Positions 21,185 through 30,134 of a stretch of 64,000 bases of DNA are shown here, in pieces. The position numbers were made by a program, and so were the translations under genes. How positions within the stretch are numbered: the first letter of the stretch is position 1; each line of letters begins with the position of its first letter. The notes under the pieces were generated by a model. That model saw only the letters and a list, made by a program, of their open reading frames with translations. It had not been told where the DNA came from and did not search any database. Source of the DNA: a virus; the IMG/VR virus record IMGVR_UViG_3300032240_001991, positions 262,659-326,658 of that record; one strand, given 5' to 3'.

Positions 21185-24100
21185 TTATCCCGACAAATTG
21201 CTTTGAATTAAGGTTTTTAAAGGACTAAAGGCTGCATTACTGGCGCTTCCGTATTTACTAACTACCGACGATGCTACACTTGATACGTTAGGAACCCCAG
21301 AAGGAACAAACGAGCTAATATTATTTAAACTCGCTTCTATGCTAGGTGCCGAATTAGTTAACTTACCTAATCCAGCTTGTAAAGTAACAGCTTTGTCTGC
21401 AAGAGATGCTGCTCCAAGTGTAGAGTTTTTTACTAATGAAGGAACAGGCTGATTTTTTAATAAATCAGTAACTCCAGGAATAAGAGAAGCACCAGGAAGA
21501 TTATCTAGTTTTCCGCCTCTATCTACAATATACTTAATGTCCTTAAGGTTAAACGCAGGAGCAGGTGCTGTTGCATCTGGTTGTGTAGCCGGAATATTAG
21601 GTAAATTAGCTGTTGGTATGTTATTGAAAATAAGACCTTTATCAATTGCAGCTCCAAGATTAACATCGCTTGGTAAAGACTTAGCTGCGGAAGAAATTTG
21701 ATTAACAATACTTGCCTGTAAATTTGGGCTTAACCCAGCTAAACTACTAGGTGTAATACCTAATTGTGCTGCTAACGCCGCATCTTGTCCGTTTATTCCG
21801 TCTAATTTAGAAGCAGCTTGCGAAACTAACCCTGCAGCACTTTGCCCAAGGCTTCCTACTGCTGCAATTGCACTTTTTCCTAATGTCTCTACTGTTCCAT
21901 TGCCTGTAGCTAGTAATGAACTTCCTAAATTTGTAGGAGTAATTTTGCTTAATCCAACTGAATTAGCAGTTGCAGCAAGTTGATTAACTGATCCGCCCGC
22001 ACTGTTAATATTGGTAGAAAACGTTGATAATCCAGAATTTGTTAATCTTAAGGCTGAAGAGACATTAGTTAACCCTTGTGATATAGGGCCAGAACCTTGA
22101 CTTATAAAAGAACCCAATGCACTAGTTGCACCTGCTGCTAAACTTGCAACTGAATTTACAAGAGATCCAATTGCCGTTCGGCCAGGAAATGACCCAGCTA
22201 ACCCTCCTAAATTCCCTGGAATTAAATTTGACAATTGATTAGGTAATCCTGTAAGTGGTAGCCCTGCAGCAATCTGCGATATTAAATTATCAGCTGACGG
22301 TGTTACGGTTGACACTGGAGGAGTCGGCGTTGGAGTTGATGCCTTTAATGGATCAGGAACCGATCCAACTAGGGATATAGGTTTCTTTGTTGGTTCTTGA
22401 TTAGTATCCTCAAGCTGGTAAGGCATTCTAATTAGTTGTAATGTTTGTAGGAACTCTCCGTTTCTAAATTCGCTCTTTAAACTTATAACTCTAAATACTC
22501 CGCTGTACAAAGCAGACCTGTTATCAAAGTAAGCAAACCCTGTATCAGCATCAATATCTATAGGATTCCTAAACATAATTAAAATATGTATATCTCCCAT
22601 ATATGCATTAGCCTCGCCCTCTCCTGCGCTGCCATCAGGATTTGTTACTAGTTTTTGATTTCCTACTCCGTTAGTAACTAGGTAAAAGGGATCTCCAACA
22701 ATTTGTAGTTCTGCTTGGCACTGATCAACATTTTCAAGTATTGCTTGATGCATGCCTTTAGCTAAATCAGCATAAGGATCTACCTGCGGGAATGTAGCGT
22801 TTTGATTTCCACTTTGTATTGGTGTACTTCTCAAAGCTGAAGCAGTAACTGGCGCATTGCCCATAGCACTATTATTAGGAGAACCTTCTGGCATAGATGC
22901 TTTAGAAGGATCTGTAGATTGAAGAGAATTTTCAGTTGCAGGCATACTAGGCTTGTTTCCCATAGCTCTAGGAATAGCCTGAAAGAATAATGTATTAAAT
23001 TTTAAATTAAAGTTTCTAATGTCAACGTTTTGACCTGTATAAAAATAATTATATTCTCTAAGAACTGCTTGTTTGATGTTAGAAGTATCAACTACATCAG
23101 CAGGTCTTGGTTGAATTCTAGTATAATGCAGATCGTATTCTATAACCACATATCGATAATGTAGGCAATCATGATTTCTTTTCTTATCAAAGATTCCTCT
23201 TTTTGTAATTTCGGCATGTACCATAAAATACTTAACCATGCCAGTATTAGGATCAATCCTAGATGCAAAATTGTTTAATATTTCTTTAGTGTAACTACTA
23301 TCTCTAATAATTGAAGTAATACAATCATATATATCTGCACTCTTAGCAAATTGTATTACAGGCTTTGTAGGATCAAGCCTTACTACTTCTCCCTGCTCTG
23401 ATTCTGGATTAGGAAATGCATAGACACTATTACTTTTTAACAATTCAGCTACCGTTGCATTTGCTATTTTGTTTTTATTATATCCATCTTTATTAGTTAG
23501 ATACTCAGGATCAATACCTGTATCTGATCTTGTTGGAAAAACAATTTCGTAAGTATCGTACTTGTTTCTATCTTCTGAATTTCCTTCAGTCCCTATATCT
23601 GATTGAATTGTCTGATTTACACCATCAATAAAATTTATTAAAATTTCTCCTACGCTACTGCCGGAAGTTTTAATATCATGATCTAAAATAGCAGGAGATC
23701 CCATAGCCTTTTCATTAAAAGGAACGCATTTACATCTGTACCTTGCACCAGATTCCGTTACATCAATATCAAGACCAGTAAATCCCATTACAAAGAATCT
23801 AGTAGAATTTGGAACTCTTTCTGCGTCTACGAGATCATCGCTATCCTTGTATCCAATAAATTCCATTTTAAGAAGATAAGGACAATTTATGTAACTATCA
23901 TGTCCGGCAGCAACTGCGGACACCTGCAGTGCTTCGATAAATCCAGTCATACTGTATGGTTCAAAAACGTCAAATTCAATTTTAGTAGCAATACTCATGC
24001 TAGTTACTTCACCGCCACCAATTAAGGTTTCAAGGTGAACATTGTCAATAAAAAAATCAAATCTTCCGGGGCTTTGAGCATTGAATCCGTCAACAAGCGC

Positions 24101-24454
24101 CTGAACATCTTGGGGTTGCATTAATCCGGTATCAGGATTAGCAGAAGTGACCGGTGTTCCTTGCTGAGGAGGCGCTCCCAAATCAGTTGGTGTCTGCATT
24201 CCAGACGAGCCTTTTCCTCCTGACTTTGCAATAACAAAATAATCTTGATTAACAGTATATGTACTAGGATCTTCTAATGCTCTACTTTTTAAAGATGCCA
24301 ATGTAAAAATATAATTGTATGATCGATAAGCGTTTAAGGGATTTTTAGCATTGCTTCTAACTATTCCAGGCATCTTTGTTGTATTGTCAGCCTGCTTCGC
24401 TGGAGTTTTATTTTCAACTGTGGTTGAATTTGTTGTTTGCGAAACGTCGGCCAT
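21185..24454 (-). CDS. Baseplate hub-like protein with long Ala/Ser/Gly/Leu-rich C-terminal tail
   Basis: The protein has 1,089 residues. Residues about 30-690 look like a folded hub protein ('DFFIDNVHLETLIGGGEVTS', 'FEPYSMTGFIEAL', 'INCPYLLKMEFIGYKD'), with a later strand-rich part ('GDIHILIMFRNPIDIDADT', 'YSGVFRVISLKSEF'). Residues about 715-1089 are low-complexity Ala/Ser/Leu/Gly with periodic Asn and Pro, predicted to be helical or amphipathic and without charged clusters. It lies directly before gp5, the place of a gp27-type hub, and is separated from gp53 by one base. AGGA precedes the ATG by 8 bases. The hub call is by position and domain appearance; no gp27 motif is claimed. Another possibility is a structural protein specific to marine T4-like phages. 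Confidence 0.65.
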   Translation of the reverse strand: MADVSQTTNSTTVENKTPAKQADNTTKMPGIVRSNAKNPLNAYRSYNYIFTLASLKSRALEDPSTYTVNQDYFVIAKSGGKGSSGMQTPTDLGAPPQQGTPVTSANPDTGLMQPQDVQALVDGFNAQSPGRFDFFIDNVHLETLIGGGEVTSMSIATKIEFDVFEPYSMTGFIEALQVSAVAAGHDSYINCPYLLKMEFIGYKDSDDLVDAERVPNSTRFFVMGFTGLDIDVTESGARYRCKCVPFNEKAMGSPAILDHDIKTSGSSVGEILINFIDGVNQTIQSDIGTEGNSEDRNKYDTYEIVFPTRSDTGIDPEYLTNKDGYNKNKIANATVAELLKSNSVYAFPNPESEQGEVVRLDPTKPVIQFAKSADIYDCITSIIRDSSYTKEILNNFASRIDPNTGMVKYFMVHAEITKRGIFDKKRNHDCLHYRYVVIEYDLHYTRIQPRPADVVDTSNIKQAVLREYNYFYTGQNVDIRNFNLKFNTLFFQAIPRAMGNKPSMPATENSLQSTDPSKASMPEGSPNNSAMGNAPVTASALRSTPIQSGNQNATFPQVDPYADLAKGMHQAILENVDQCQAELQIVGDPFYLVTNGVGNQKLVTNPDGSAGEGEANAYMGDIHILIMFRNPIDIDADTGFAYFDNRSALYSGVFRVISLKSEFRNGEFLQTLQLIRMPYQLEDTNQEPTKKPISLVGSVPDPLKASTPTPTPPVSTVTPSADNLISQIAAGLPLTGLPNQLSNLIPGNLGGLAGSFPGRTAIGSLVNSVASLAAGATSALGSFISQGSGPISQGLTNVSSALRLTNSGLSTFSTNINSAGGSVNQLAATANSVGLSKITPTNLGSSLLATGNGTVETLGKSAIAAVGSLGQSAAGLVSQAASKLDGINGQDAALAAQLGITPSSLAGLSPNLQASIVNQISSAAKSLPSDVNLGAAIDKGLIFNNIPTANLPNIPATQPDATAPAPAFNLKDIKYIVDRGGKLDNLPGASLIPGVTDLLKNQPVPSLVKNSTLGAASLADKAVTLQAGLGKLTNSAPSIEASLNNISSFVPSGVPNVSSVASSVVSKYGSASNAAFSPLKTLIQSNLSG

Positions 24455-24455
24455 G

Positions 24456-24758
24456 TTAGGTTCCTAAGACTGACTTTAACGTAGCCATCTGTGGCAAATA
24501 AATTTCTTGCCCTGCATATAGGTCATAGACTGGATCTTTTATTACATCTTTATTTCTAACAGCAAATACCCACCAAAGATTTACGTCGCCGTATAAATCA
24601 TAAGCTAGTAAATCAGGTCTATTAGAATATTGACTAGTAACTGTAAATTTAACATCGTTAGTGACATTTGGAATATTTCTAAAATTGATAAGGTCTAGAT
24701 AAGAACCAACAACAGGAGTTGTGTAATACGGACTAGTCTTTGCATAGTTATTTGCCAT
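24456..24758 (-). CDS. gp53: Baseplate wedge protein gp53-like (short)
   Basis: The protein has 100 residues from ATG 24758, which has AAGGA about 8 bases upstream and forms TAATG with the previous stop; an upstream start at 24797 would overlap that gene. The motif 'RPDLLAYDLYGDVNLWWVFA' followed by 'RNKDVIKDPVYDLYAGQEI' is the gp53/wedge signature (DLYG...LWW...N...DP...G..I.LP). T4 gp53 is nearly twice as long, so only the N-terminal wedge-binding part is present here, as in related marine phages. It lies in the operon between a tube/baseplate protein and the hub-like gene. Confidence 0.75.
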   Translation of the reverse strand: MANNYAKTSPYYTTPVVGSYLDLINFRNIPNVTNDVKFTVTSQYSNRPDLLAYDLYGDVNLWWVFAVRNKDVIKDPVYDLYAGQEIYLPQMATLKSVLGT

Positions 24759-26014
24759 TATAGATATCCTTGCTCTCTTTGTCCACCAATTAACCATCCG
24801 GTAGTTGTTGCTTTTAGCATTTCATTTCTGCTGTAAATTGGAATTAAATTCAATGTGATTGATGTAACGATTGGAACCGATGTTAATCCATATCCCCAAT
24901 CTTTTTCTAACGTAAAATAGTCAACTGCGTCTGGGTATTCCATTTTAAAACTTTTAACAGCTACGGGTGCTCCGTCAAGTTGATAGTCGCCGTAGGCGAA
25001 TAATCTGCATACTGGGGGAGGACTTCCTGCGTTTGGATCATCTCCAAACGGCATTTTTGTTAATGCTCTGCATAAATGTTGTACCGCTAATAGTACCGCA
25101 GCATCAAAAGAATTCTGCACGGTAAATTTTCCCGTTAGTGAGATTTCTCCTACTGCACTATTTTTATAAAAGTACTGAGTATAATTAGAATGAATTGCAT
25201 TATTTGCTTGGTAACTTGCAGAATGCTCAATGCTAATAGATGGAGTGTAAGGAAAAATAATGCCACCGTTTAACGATAATATCCCGCGGGTAGTATTTTT
25301 ACCTGCAGGAGGTCCGCTAGCAGGCCCAACAAGATATGACGGAGGTACAATTAATCTCACACGGTTATCGCCGTTTTTAAATTTTGCAAAAGCTGGAGTA
25401 ACATTTGCAGGATTGGCACTAGGTTTGGCATCAGCTGGAATCTTTGTTGCTGTTACCTTTACTTCTTCTATTGTACCCCCTCCTACAATATTTTGCGGAT
25501 TGGACATTTTAGCTGCTGACGCAGCACCGGATGCACTAGGGTTAGTAGTTGAAGTGCCTGTTGATGCATACGTAGTTGTTTTTTGTGTACCGGATGCACT
25601 TGTAGTATTTGTTGTACCGTTGGAACTTACTTGCGTTGAAGATCCTGCAGGCGGAGTTGCAGATGCTGCTTGAGTTGCAGCGGCTTTAGCATCGTTTAAC
25701 GCTGTTTGGGCTGTCCTAACTTTATATTGTGCATCTTGAACTGCGTTCAGTGCATCTTCCGCAGCTTTAGCTAAAGGAACAAACGCTGCTTCAGCCTGTT
25801 TTCTTGCATTTGTTGCTGCGGTAACCTGAGCCTCTGTTCCGGTTCCATTATTAAATGCTGCAATAGCAGCGTCTTCCGCATCGCTAGCTGCAAGAGCAGC
25901 GGCTTTTGCTTTATCTCTCGCTGCGTTGGCTGACGCAGAGGTGCTCTGTGCAGCAGTTAATGCTGATTGTGCAGCAGTTAATGCTGATTGTGCAGTATCT
26001 ATAGATGACGCCAT
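24758..26014 (-). CDS. Putative baseplate/tail-tube junction protein with Ala-rich coiled-coil N-terminus
   Basis: The protein has 418 residues from ATG 26014, which has AAGGAT 9 bases upstream; a longer frame to 26074 lacks a ribosome-binding site. Residues 1-130 are almost pure Ala/Ser/Gln/Thr/Asp heptads, including a near-exact triplication of AQSALTA, predicting a coiled coil. A Thr/Ser-rich linker follows, then a compact C-terminal domain from about residue 210 ('RVRLIVPPSYLVGP', 'GIIFPYTPSISIEHSASYQA', 'LFAYGDYQLDGAPVAVKSF', 'WGYGLTSVPIVTSITLNLIP'). The C-terminal domain resembles tube or baseplate proteins of T4-like marine phages, and a gp48/gp54-type position is plausible. It heads the minus-strand operon. 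Confidence 0.6.
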   Translation of the reverse strand: MASSIDTAQSALTAAQSALTAAQSTSASANAARDKAKAAALAASDAEDAAIAAFNNGTGTEAQVTAATNARKQAEAAFVPLAKAAEDALNAVQDAQYKVRTAQTALNDAKAAATQAASATPPAGSSTQVSSNGTTNTTSASGTQKTTTYASTGTSTTNPSASGAASAAKMSNPQNIVGGGTIEEVKVTATKIPADAKPSANPANVTPAFAKFKNGDNRVRLIVPPSYLVGPASGPPAGKNTTRGILSLNGGIIFPYTPSISIEHSASYQANNAIHSNYTQYFYKNSAVGEISLTGKFTVQNSFDAAVLLAVQHLCRALTKMPFGDDPNAGSPPPVCRLFAYGDYQLDGAPVAVKSFKMEYPDAVDYFTLEKDWGYGLTSVPIVTSITLNLIPIYSRNEMLKATTTGWLIGGQREQGYL

Positions 26015-26033
26015 ACTAATAATCCTTATGTCA

Positions 26034-26040
26034 TATTTAC
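26034..26040 (-). promoter_or_regulatory. Possible late promoter (GTAAATA) for the baseplate operon
   Basis: The minus strand reads TTAGGTAAATATGACATAAG just upstream of the operon's first gene. GTAAATA deviates at one position from ATAAATA. Transcription about 6 bases on would give a short leader containing the AAGGAT ribosome-binding site. The overlap with the divergent gp55 promoter region is suggestive but not conclusive. Confidence 0.4.
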
Positions 26041-26067
26041 CTAATAAATAATCTACGCAGATAATGG

Positions 26068-26096
26068 TTGACACATTGTTGTGTTTTTGCTACACT
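26068..26096 (+). promoter_or_regulatory. Sigma70-type promoter for the gp55 operon
   Basis: TTGACA at 26068-26073, a 17-base spacer, then TACACT at 26091-26096 preceded by TGC (extended -10). The -35 element is a perfect consensus and the spacing is optimal. The predicted start near 26103 gives a leader of about 20 bases with AGGAGA before the gp55 ATG at 26122. It is a host-polymerase promoter, as expected for an early or middle gene. An ATAAATA at 26044-26050 lies further upstream and may be fortuitous. Confidence 0.8.
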
Positions 26097-26121
26097 ACTA
26101 TGATAGGAGATGTTTATAAGA

Positions 26122-27027
26122 ATGACAACAGTAACAACATCAGGAAAAAAAGTAAAATACTTAAACAATAGAGATTTATTAGCAGAGATACATAAAAGCA
26201 AATGTAGTTTTTCTAGTTTTACCAAACCAGAATATAACCAATACGATGTTATTTTAACTGACCTAGATAAAATAAACATTAGAACTATTGCAGATGCCAA
26301 AAGAAATCGTGCTAAAAGAATTGGATTAGAAACATTTAATGCCGCAAGAGCAGCAGGCGATAAAAAAATTAAACTAATAGAGTGTACTCCAGACTACACT
26401 GAAATTAAAAAAGGTGACATTGTCATTAGGATAATGACCTTTGATCATATTCCGCTTGCACCGGGCAGAAAAAAGACTACTAAAACTCGAGCAGATTCCC
26501 ACGAAAAAATTAATTTTCCTCCGTTCCAACATTGGAAGTTTAACGAAGCTGGAGAACTAGAATGCGTAGGCAAAAGTCACTGGAAAGGTGGTTTAGAAAA
26601 AGGCAAGTTTAGCAAAGATCACGGACGGATTACTGAAGAACTTGGCAAGATGTTTATTAAATTAAGTGAACGCTACGCACAGCGCAGTAACTGGCGCGGC
26701 TATACATATGTTGACGAAATGCGGGGGCAGGCTATATTACAGTTAAGTCAAATCGGATTGCAATTTGACGAGTCAAAATCAGAAAACCCGTTTGCTTATT
26801 ATACTGCCGCAGTAACTAATTCTTTTACTAGAATTTTAAACTTAGAAAAGAAAAGCCAAAACATTCGTGACGATCTACTTGAAGTGCACGGACTAACGCC
26901 TAGCCTAACTCGTCAATCTAAGGACGAATTTGCAGACGAAGTTGCCAAGCAAGCAGAAATCTATAAAAATACTAGATTACCAAAGAGTCAAGATACTGAC
27001 TTTTTTGAAGAAGAAAGCGACGAATAA
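26122..27027 (+). CDS. gp55: Late-transcription sigma factor gp55-like
   Basis: The protein has 301 residues from ATG 26122, with AGGAGA 11 bases upstream; the ATG at 26110 abuts that site and is unlikely. In T4, gp55 replaces sigma70 on host RNA polymerase to recognise TATAAATA late promoters with the gp45 clamp. The N-terminal 'KVKYLNNRDLLAEI' resembles the start of T4 gp55. The core 'SNWRGYTYVDEMRGQAILQL' and 'ESKSENPFAYYTAAVTNSF' is the gp55 region-2-like helix set. The acidic end 'TDFFEEESDE' parallels the clamp-binding tail of T4 gp55 (DFLYE...). An insertion of about 100 residues between the start and the core makes it far longer than the 185 residues of T4. It begins the plus-strand early operon. 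Confidence 0.9.
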   Translation: MTTVTTSGKKVKYLNNRDLLAEIHKSKCSFSSFTKPEYNQYDVILTDLDKINIRTIADAKRNRAKRIGLETFNAARAAGDKKIKLIECTPDYTEIKKGDIVIRIMTFDHIPLAPGRKKTTKTRADSHEKINFPPFQHWKFNEAGELECVGKSHWKGGLEKGKFSKDHGRITEELGKMFIKLSERYAQRSNWRGYTYVDEMRGQAILQLSQIGLQFDESKSENPFAYYTAAVTNSFTRILNLEKKSQNIRDDLLEVHGLTPSLTRQSKDEFADEVAKQAEIYKNTRLPKSQDTDFFEEESDE

Positions 27028-27082
27028 ACTTGATTTAGTTTTAGCTTTTCTGCTAAAATTACGTCTAGGAGAATAACGTCTT

Positions 27083-28096
27083 ATGGGATTATTCAAAAAA
27101 ATTGCAGCATTTACTGATCTTCATGTTGGCCTTAAGAGCAACAGTTTAGTTCATTTAAAAGACTGCGAAGAGTTTGTTGATTGGTTTATAGCCAAAGCTA
27201 AGGAAGAAAACTGTGATACAGGAATCTTCCTTGGTGATTGGCATCATCATCGCAATGCCATTAATCTAATGACCCTTGATACCAGCATTAGGTGTTTGGA
27301 GAAATTAGGTCAGGCGTTTGACCAATTCTTTTGGTTTCCAGGAAACCACGATCTATTCTATAAGGATAAACGTGAAATCCATAGCTCGGCCTTTGGGCGA
27401 CATATCCCAGGAGTAACAGTTGTTGAATCCCCTACAACCATCGATAACGTAACACTTGTACCTTGGTTAATTGGTGAAGAATGGAAGACTGTTAGTTCTT
27501 TTAAAAGCAAATATGTATTTGGTCATTTTGAACTACCGCTATTTTACATGAACGCTATGGTTCAGATGCCTGATCATGGAGAACTGCAAATATCACATTT
27601 TAATACCCCCGACTATGTATTCTCTGGTCATTTTCATAAAAGGCAACACCAAGGAAAGATTTGGTATATTGGTAATGCGTTTCCTCACAACTATGCAGAT
27701 GCATGGGATGACGACAGAGGAATGATGACCCTTGAATGGGGCGGCAAACCTGTGTTTCACAACTGGGAAAATTGTCCTAAATTTAGAACAATTAAGCTTA
27801 GTAAGCTGATTGATGGTAAAGATGAAATTATGAAATCTAAGATGTATCTTAGAGTCAATCTAGACATCGATGTTACCTATGAAGAAGCTAACTTCCTTAA
27901 AGAAACATTTTTAAGTGAATACGATATTCGTGAAATTAGCATGATACAAGATAAAACAAATATTGACCTTGCTATTGATGCAGCGATTGATACAAAATTT
28001 GAAAGTGTTGATCAGATTGTTACTGAAGAATTGTTAAACATTAAAAGCGAACAGTTTGATCAAAAAATTCTACTAGACATTTATCACAACCTATGA
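27083..28096 (+). CDS. gp47: Recombination endonuclease subunit gp47 (Mre11/SbcD-like)
   Basis: The protein has 337 residues, the same size as T4 gp47. All metallophosphoesterase motifs are visible: 'FTDLHVG' (DxH), 'LGDWHHHR', 'PGNHDLF' (GNHD), 'FGHFELP' and 'SGHFHKR' (GHxH). With gp46 it forms the Mre11-Rad50-type complex that resects double-strand ends for recombination-dependent replication. Its TGA overlaps the gp46 ATG (ATGA), indicating translational coupling. AGGAGA lies upstream of the start. A short TTTAGC/GCTAAA inverted repeat sits in the 55-base gap after gp55. Confidence 0.95.
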   Translation: MGLFKKIAAFTDLHVGLKSNSLVHLKDCEEFVDWFIAKAKEENCDTGIFLGDWHHHRNAINLMTLDTSIRCLEKLGQAFDQFFWFPGNHDLFYKDKREIHSSAFGRHIPGVTVVESPTTIDNVTLVPWLIGEEWKTVSSFKSKYVFGHFELPLFYMNAMVQMPDHGELQISHFNTPDYVFSGHFHKRQHQGKIWYIGNAFPHNYADAWDDDRGMMTLEWGGKPVFHNWENCPKFRTIKLSKLIDGKDEIMKSKMYLRVNLDIDVTYEEANFLKETFLSEYDIREISMIQDKTNIDLAIDAAIDTKFESVDQIVTEELLNIKSEQFDQKILLDIYHNL

Positions 28097-29883
28097 TGTT
28101 TAAAATTAAAAATATTACTGTGAAAAATTTTATGAGCGTGGGCAATCAAACCCAAGCCGTTGATTTTGATCGAGAGCATCTCACGCTAGTACTAGGTGAA
28201 AATTTAGACTTAGGGGGCGACGACTCTGGTTCTCGAAACGGAACTGGAAAAACTACCATTATCAATTCATTGAGTTATGCTCTATACGGACAGGCACTAA
28301 CAAATATTAGAAAAGAAAATCTTATCAATAAAATTAATGGTAAGAACATGTTGGTTACTGTTGAATTTGAAAAGGACGGTATTAAGTATCGTATTGAGAG
28401 AGGACGCAAACCTAATGTTCTAAGACTCTTTATTAACGACAAAGAGCAGGAGTCAGCTGGAATTGATGACGATGCTCAGGGCGATAGTAGAGAGACACAG
28501 AAATTTATCGACCAATGTTTAGGTATGAGCCACACTATGTTTAAACATCTAGTGGCATTAAACACCTATACCGAACCTTTCCTTAGTATGAAAGCTGCCG
28601 ATCAACGAGAAGTCATTGAACAACTTCTTGGCATTACTATGCTAAGTGAAAAGGCAGAAGCATTGAAGTTGCAGGCTAAAGAAGTACGTGACACTATTCA
28701 GATTGAACAAATTAAAATTGAAACTACTAAAAGTGCCAACGAAAGCGTACAAAAAAGTATAGACTCGTTAGTAATTAAGAGTAAGGCATGGGATTCAAAG
28801 AAAGAAACAGATCTAGAAAATCTAGCTAAAGCTATTGCTACCCTTGAATCCGTTGATATTGCAGAAGAAATTAATAAGCATGCTGCACTTAAGATTTGGG
28901 AAGAAAAGAATTCTCAATTAAATGATCTTAAGAGACAACGTGCGACTTATCAAACAGCACACGGTCAAGCTGAAAAAAATGTCAAACGGTATCAACGAGA
29001 TTCTGCGGCATTGGGAGACAAAAAATGTCCTCAGTGCGAACAAAACTTGCAAGACCATACTCACCAAAATCTGATTGCAGATGCTGCTCGTAATCTCAAA
29101 GATTCTAGCGAGTACCTAGATTCTATAAACAAGAATTTAGAAACAATTGAAAATAAAATTAAAGACATTAATAACATCGGCCATAGGCCAATTACATTTT
29201 ATGACTCAGAAGCTGATGCTCTTAATCATAAAAATCAATTAGATAATTTAGAAAAAGCATTAGAAGCTAAAGCTAACGAATCTAATCCTTATCAAGAACA
29301 AATCGAAGAGCTACAAAAAACAGCTATTCAAGAAATTAATTGGGATACAATTAACTCATTGACTAAGGTTAAAGACCATCAAGAATTTTTATTGAAACTT
29401 CTTACTAATAAAGAAAGTTTTATTCGTAAAAAAATTATTGATCAAAATCTTAATTACTTAAACAAACGATTGAGTTACTACATTGATGTGCTAGGATTAC
29501 CTCACTTAGTTGTTTTTCAAAATGATCTTAATGTAGAGATTACAAATTTTGGGCAAGATTTGGATTTTGATAATCTATCTCGAGGAGAAAGAAATCGGCT
29601 TATACTAGGGATGAGTTTTGCTTTCCGCGATGTATGGGAAAATCTTTACCAAAATATTAATTTACTTTTTATTGACGAATTAATTGACTCTGGAATGGAC
29701 AGCGCAGGCGTTGAAGCAGGACTAGGTGTTTTGAAAAAAATTGCCCGTGAAAGAAATAAGAATATATATCTTATATCCCATAAAGAAGAATTAATTGGTA
29801 GAGTTAACAAGGTGCTTAGGGTTATTAAAGAATCCGGATTTACTTCGTATTCAAATTCTGCCGAGTATATAGAGACGCAATGA
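28093..29883 (+). CDS. gp46: Recombination endonuclease subunit gp46 (Rad50/SbcC-like ATPase)
   Basis: The protein has 596 residues (T4 gp46 has 560). The Walker A loop is 'GSRNGTGKTTIINSL' (about residue 50), with two charged coiled-coil arms flanking a zinc-hook 'KKCPQCEQNL' (about residue 315), an ABC signature 'LSRGERNRLILGM' (about 497) and Walker B 'INLLFIDELIDSGMD' (about 528). The D-loop and the H-loop 'LISHKEEL' are also present. It forms the ATP-driven clamp of the gp46/47 nuclease. ATGATG at 28093 allows either Met as start. It is coupled to gp47 and overlaps the next small gene by 4 bases. Confidence 0.95.
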   Translation: MMFKIKNITVKNFMSVGNQTQAVDFDREHLTLVLGENLDLGGDDSGSRNGTGKTTIINSLSYALYGQALTNIRKENLINKINGKNMLVTVEFEKDGIKYRIERGRKPNVLRLFINDKEQESAGIDDDAQGDSRETQKFIDQCLGMSHTMFKHLVALNTYTEPFLSMKAADQREVIEQLLGITMLSEKAEALKLQAKEVRDTIQIEQIKIETTKSANESVQKSIDSLVIKSKAWDSKKETDLENLAKAIATLESVDIAEEINKHAALKIWEEKNSQLNDLKRQRATYQTAHGQAEKNVKRYQRDSAALGDKKCPQCEQNLQDHTHQNLIADAARNLKDSSEYLDSINKNLETIENKIKDINNIGHRPITFYDSEADALNHKNQLDNLEKALEAKANESNPYQEQIEELQKTAIQEINWDTINSLTKVKDHQEFLLKLLTNKESFIRKKIIDQNLNYLNKRLSYYIDVLGLPHLVVFQNDLNVEITNFGQDLDFDNLSRGERNRLILGMSFAFRDVWENLYQNINLLFIDELIDSGMDSAGVEAGLGVLKKIARERNKNIYLISHKEELIGRVNKVLRVIKESGFTSYSNSAEYIETQ

Positions 29884-30134
29884 TAAACAAGTACAAAGAG
29901 CTACATGAACAATTACTAGACTTATTAGTAGAGTATCATAATGCTCATGTTAGATTTTTAGATAGACAGAATAGTTATAATTGCAGCCACTTGATTCCTA
30001 TAACAAAAAAAATAGGAAGACTTGTTAAAGAAATGAGAAAACATAATTTTGAGCTACGGCAAAGTTTATTAGCAGAAAAACGTAGTAGAATATCAAAACA
30101 AAAGGAAAAAAAGAAAAATGTCAAACACACTTGA
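29880..30134 (+). CDS. Small basic coiled-coil protein, unknown function
   Basis: The protein has 84 residues and is strongly basic and helical, with the last 20 residues almost all Lys/Arg/Ser/Gln. Its ATG overlaps the gp46 stop (ATGA), and its tail overlaps the next gene by 17 bases, so it is translated as part of the recombination operon. No recognised domain. The basic tail suggests nucleic-acid contact (inference). A/G-rich codons near the end also form the ribosome-binding site of the next gene. Confidence 0.65.
   Translation: MINKYKELHEQLLDLLVEYHNAHVRFLDRQNSYNCSHLIPITKKIGRLVKEMRKHNFELRQSLLAEKRSRISKQKEKKKNVKHT

Noticed and set aside
25260-25673. 137-codon plus-strand frame
   Set aside because: Antisense to the baseplate/tube protein; no ribosome-binding site or recognisable domain.
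26044-26050. ATAAATA as a late promoter for gp55
   Set aside because: It lies more than 70 bases from the start, with a much better sigma70-type promoter in between, and gp55 is needed before late transcription.
26110-26121. ATG 26110 as the gp55 start
   Set aside because: It directly abuts the AGGAG ribosome-binding site; ATG 26122 has proper spacing.
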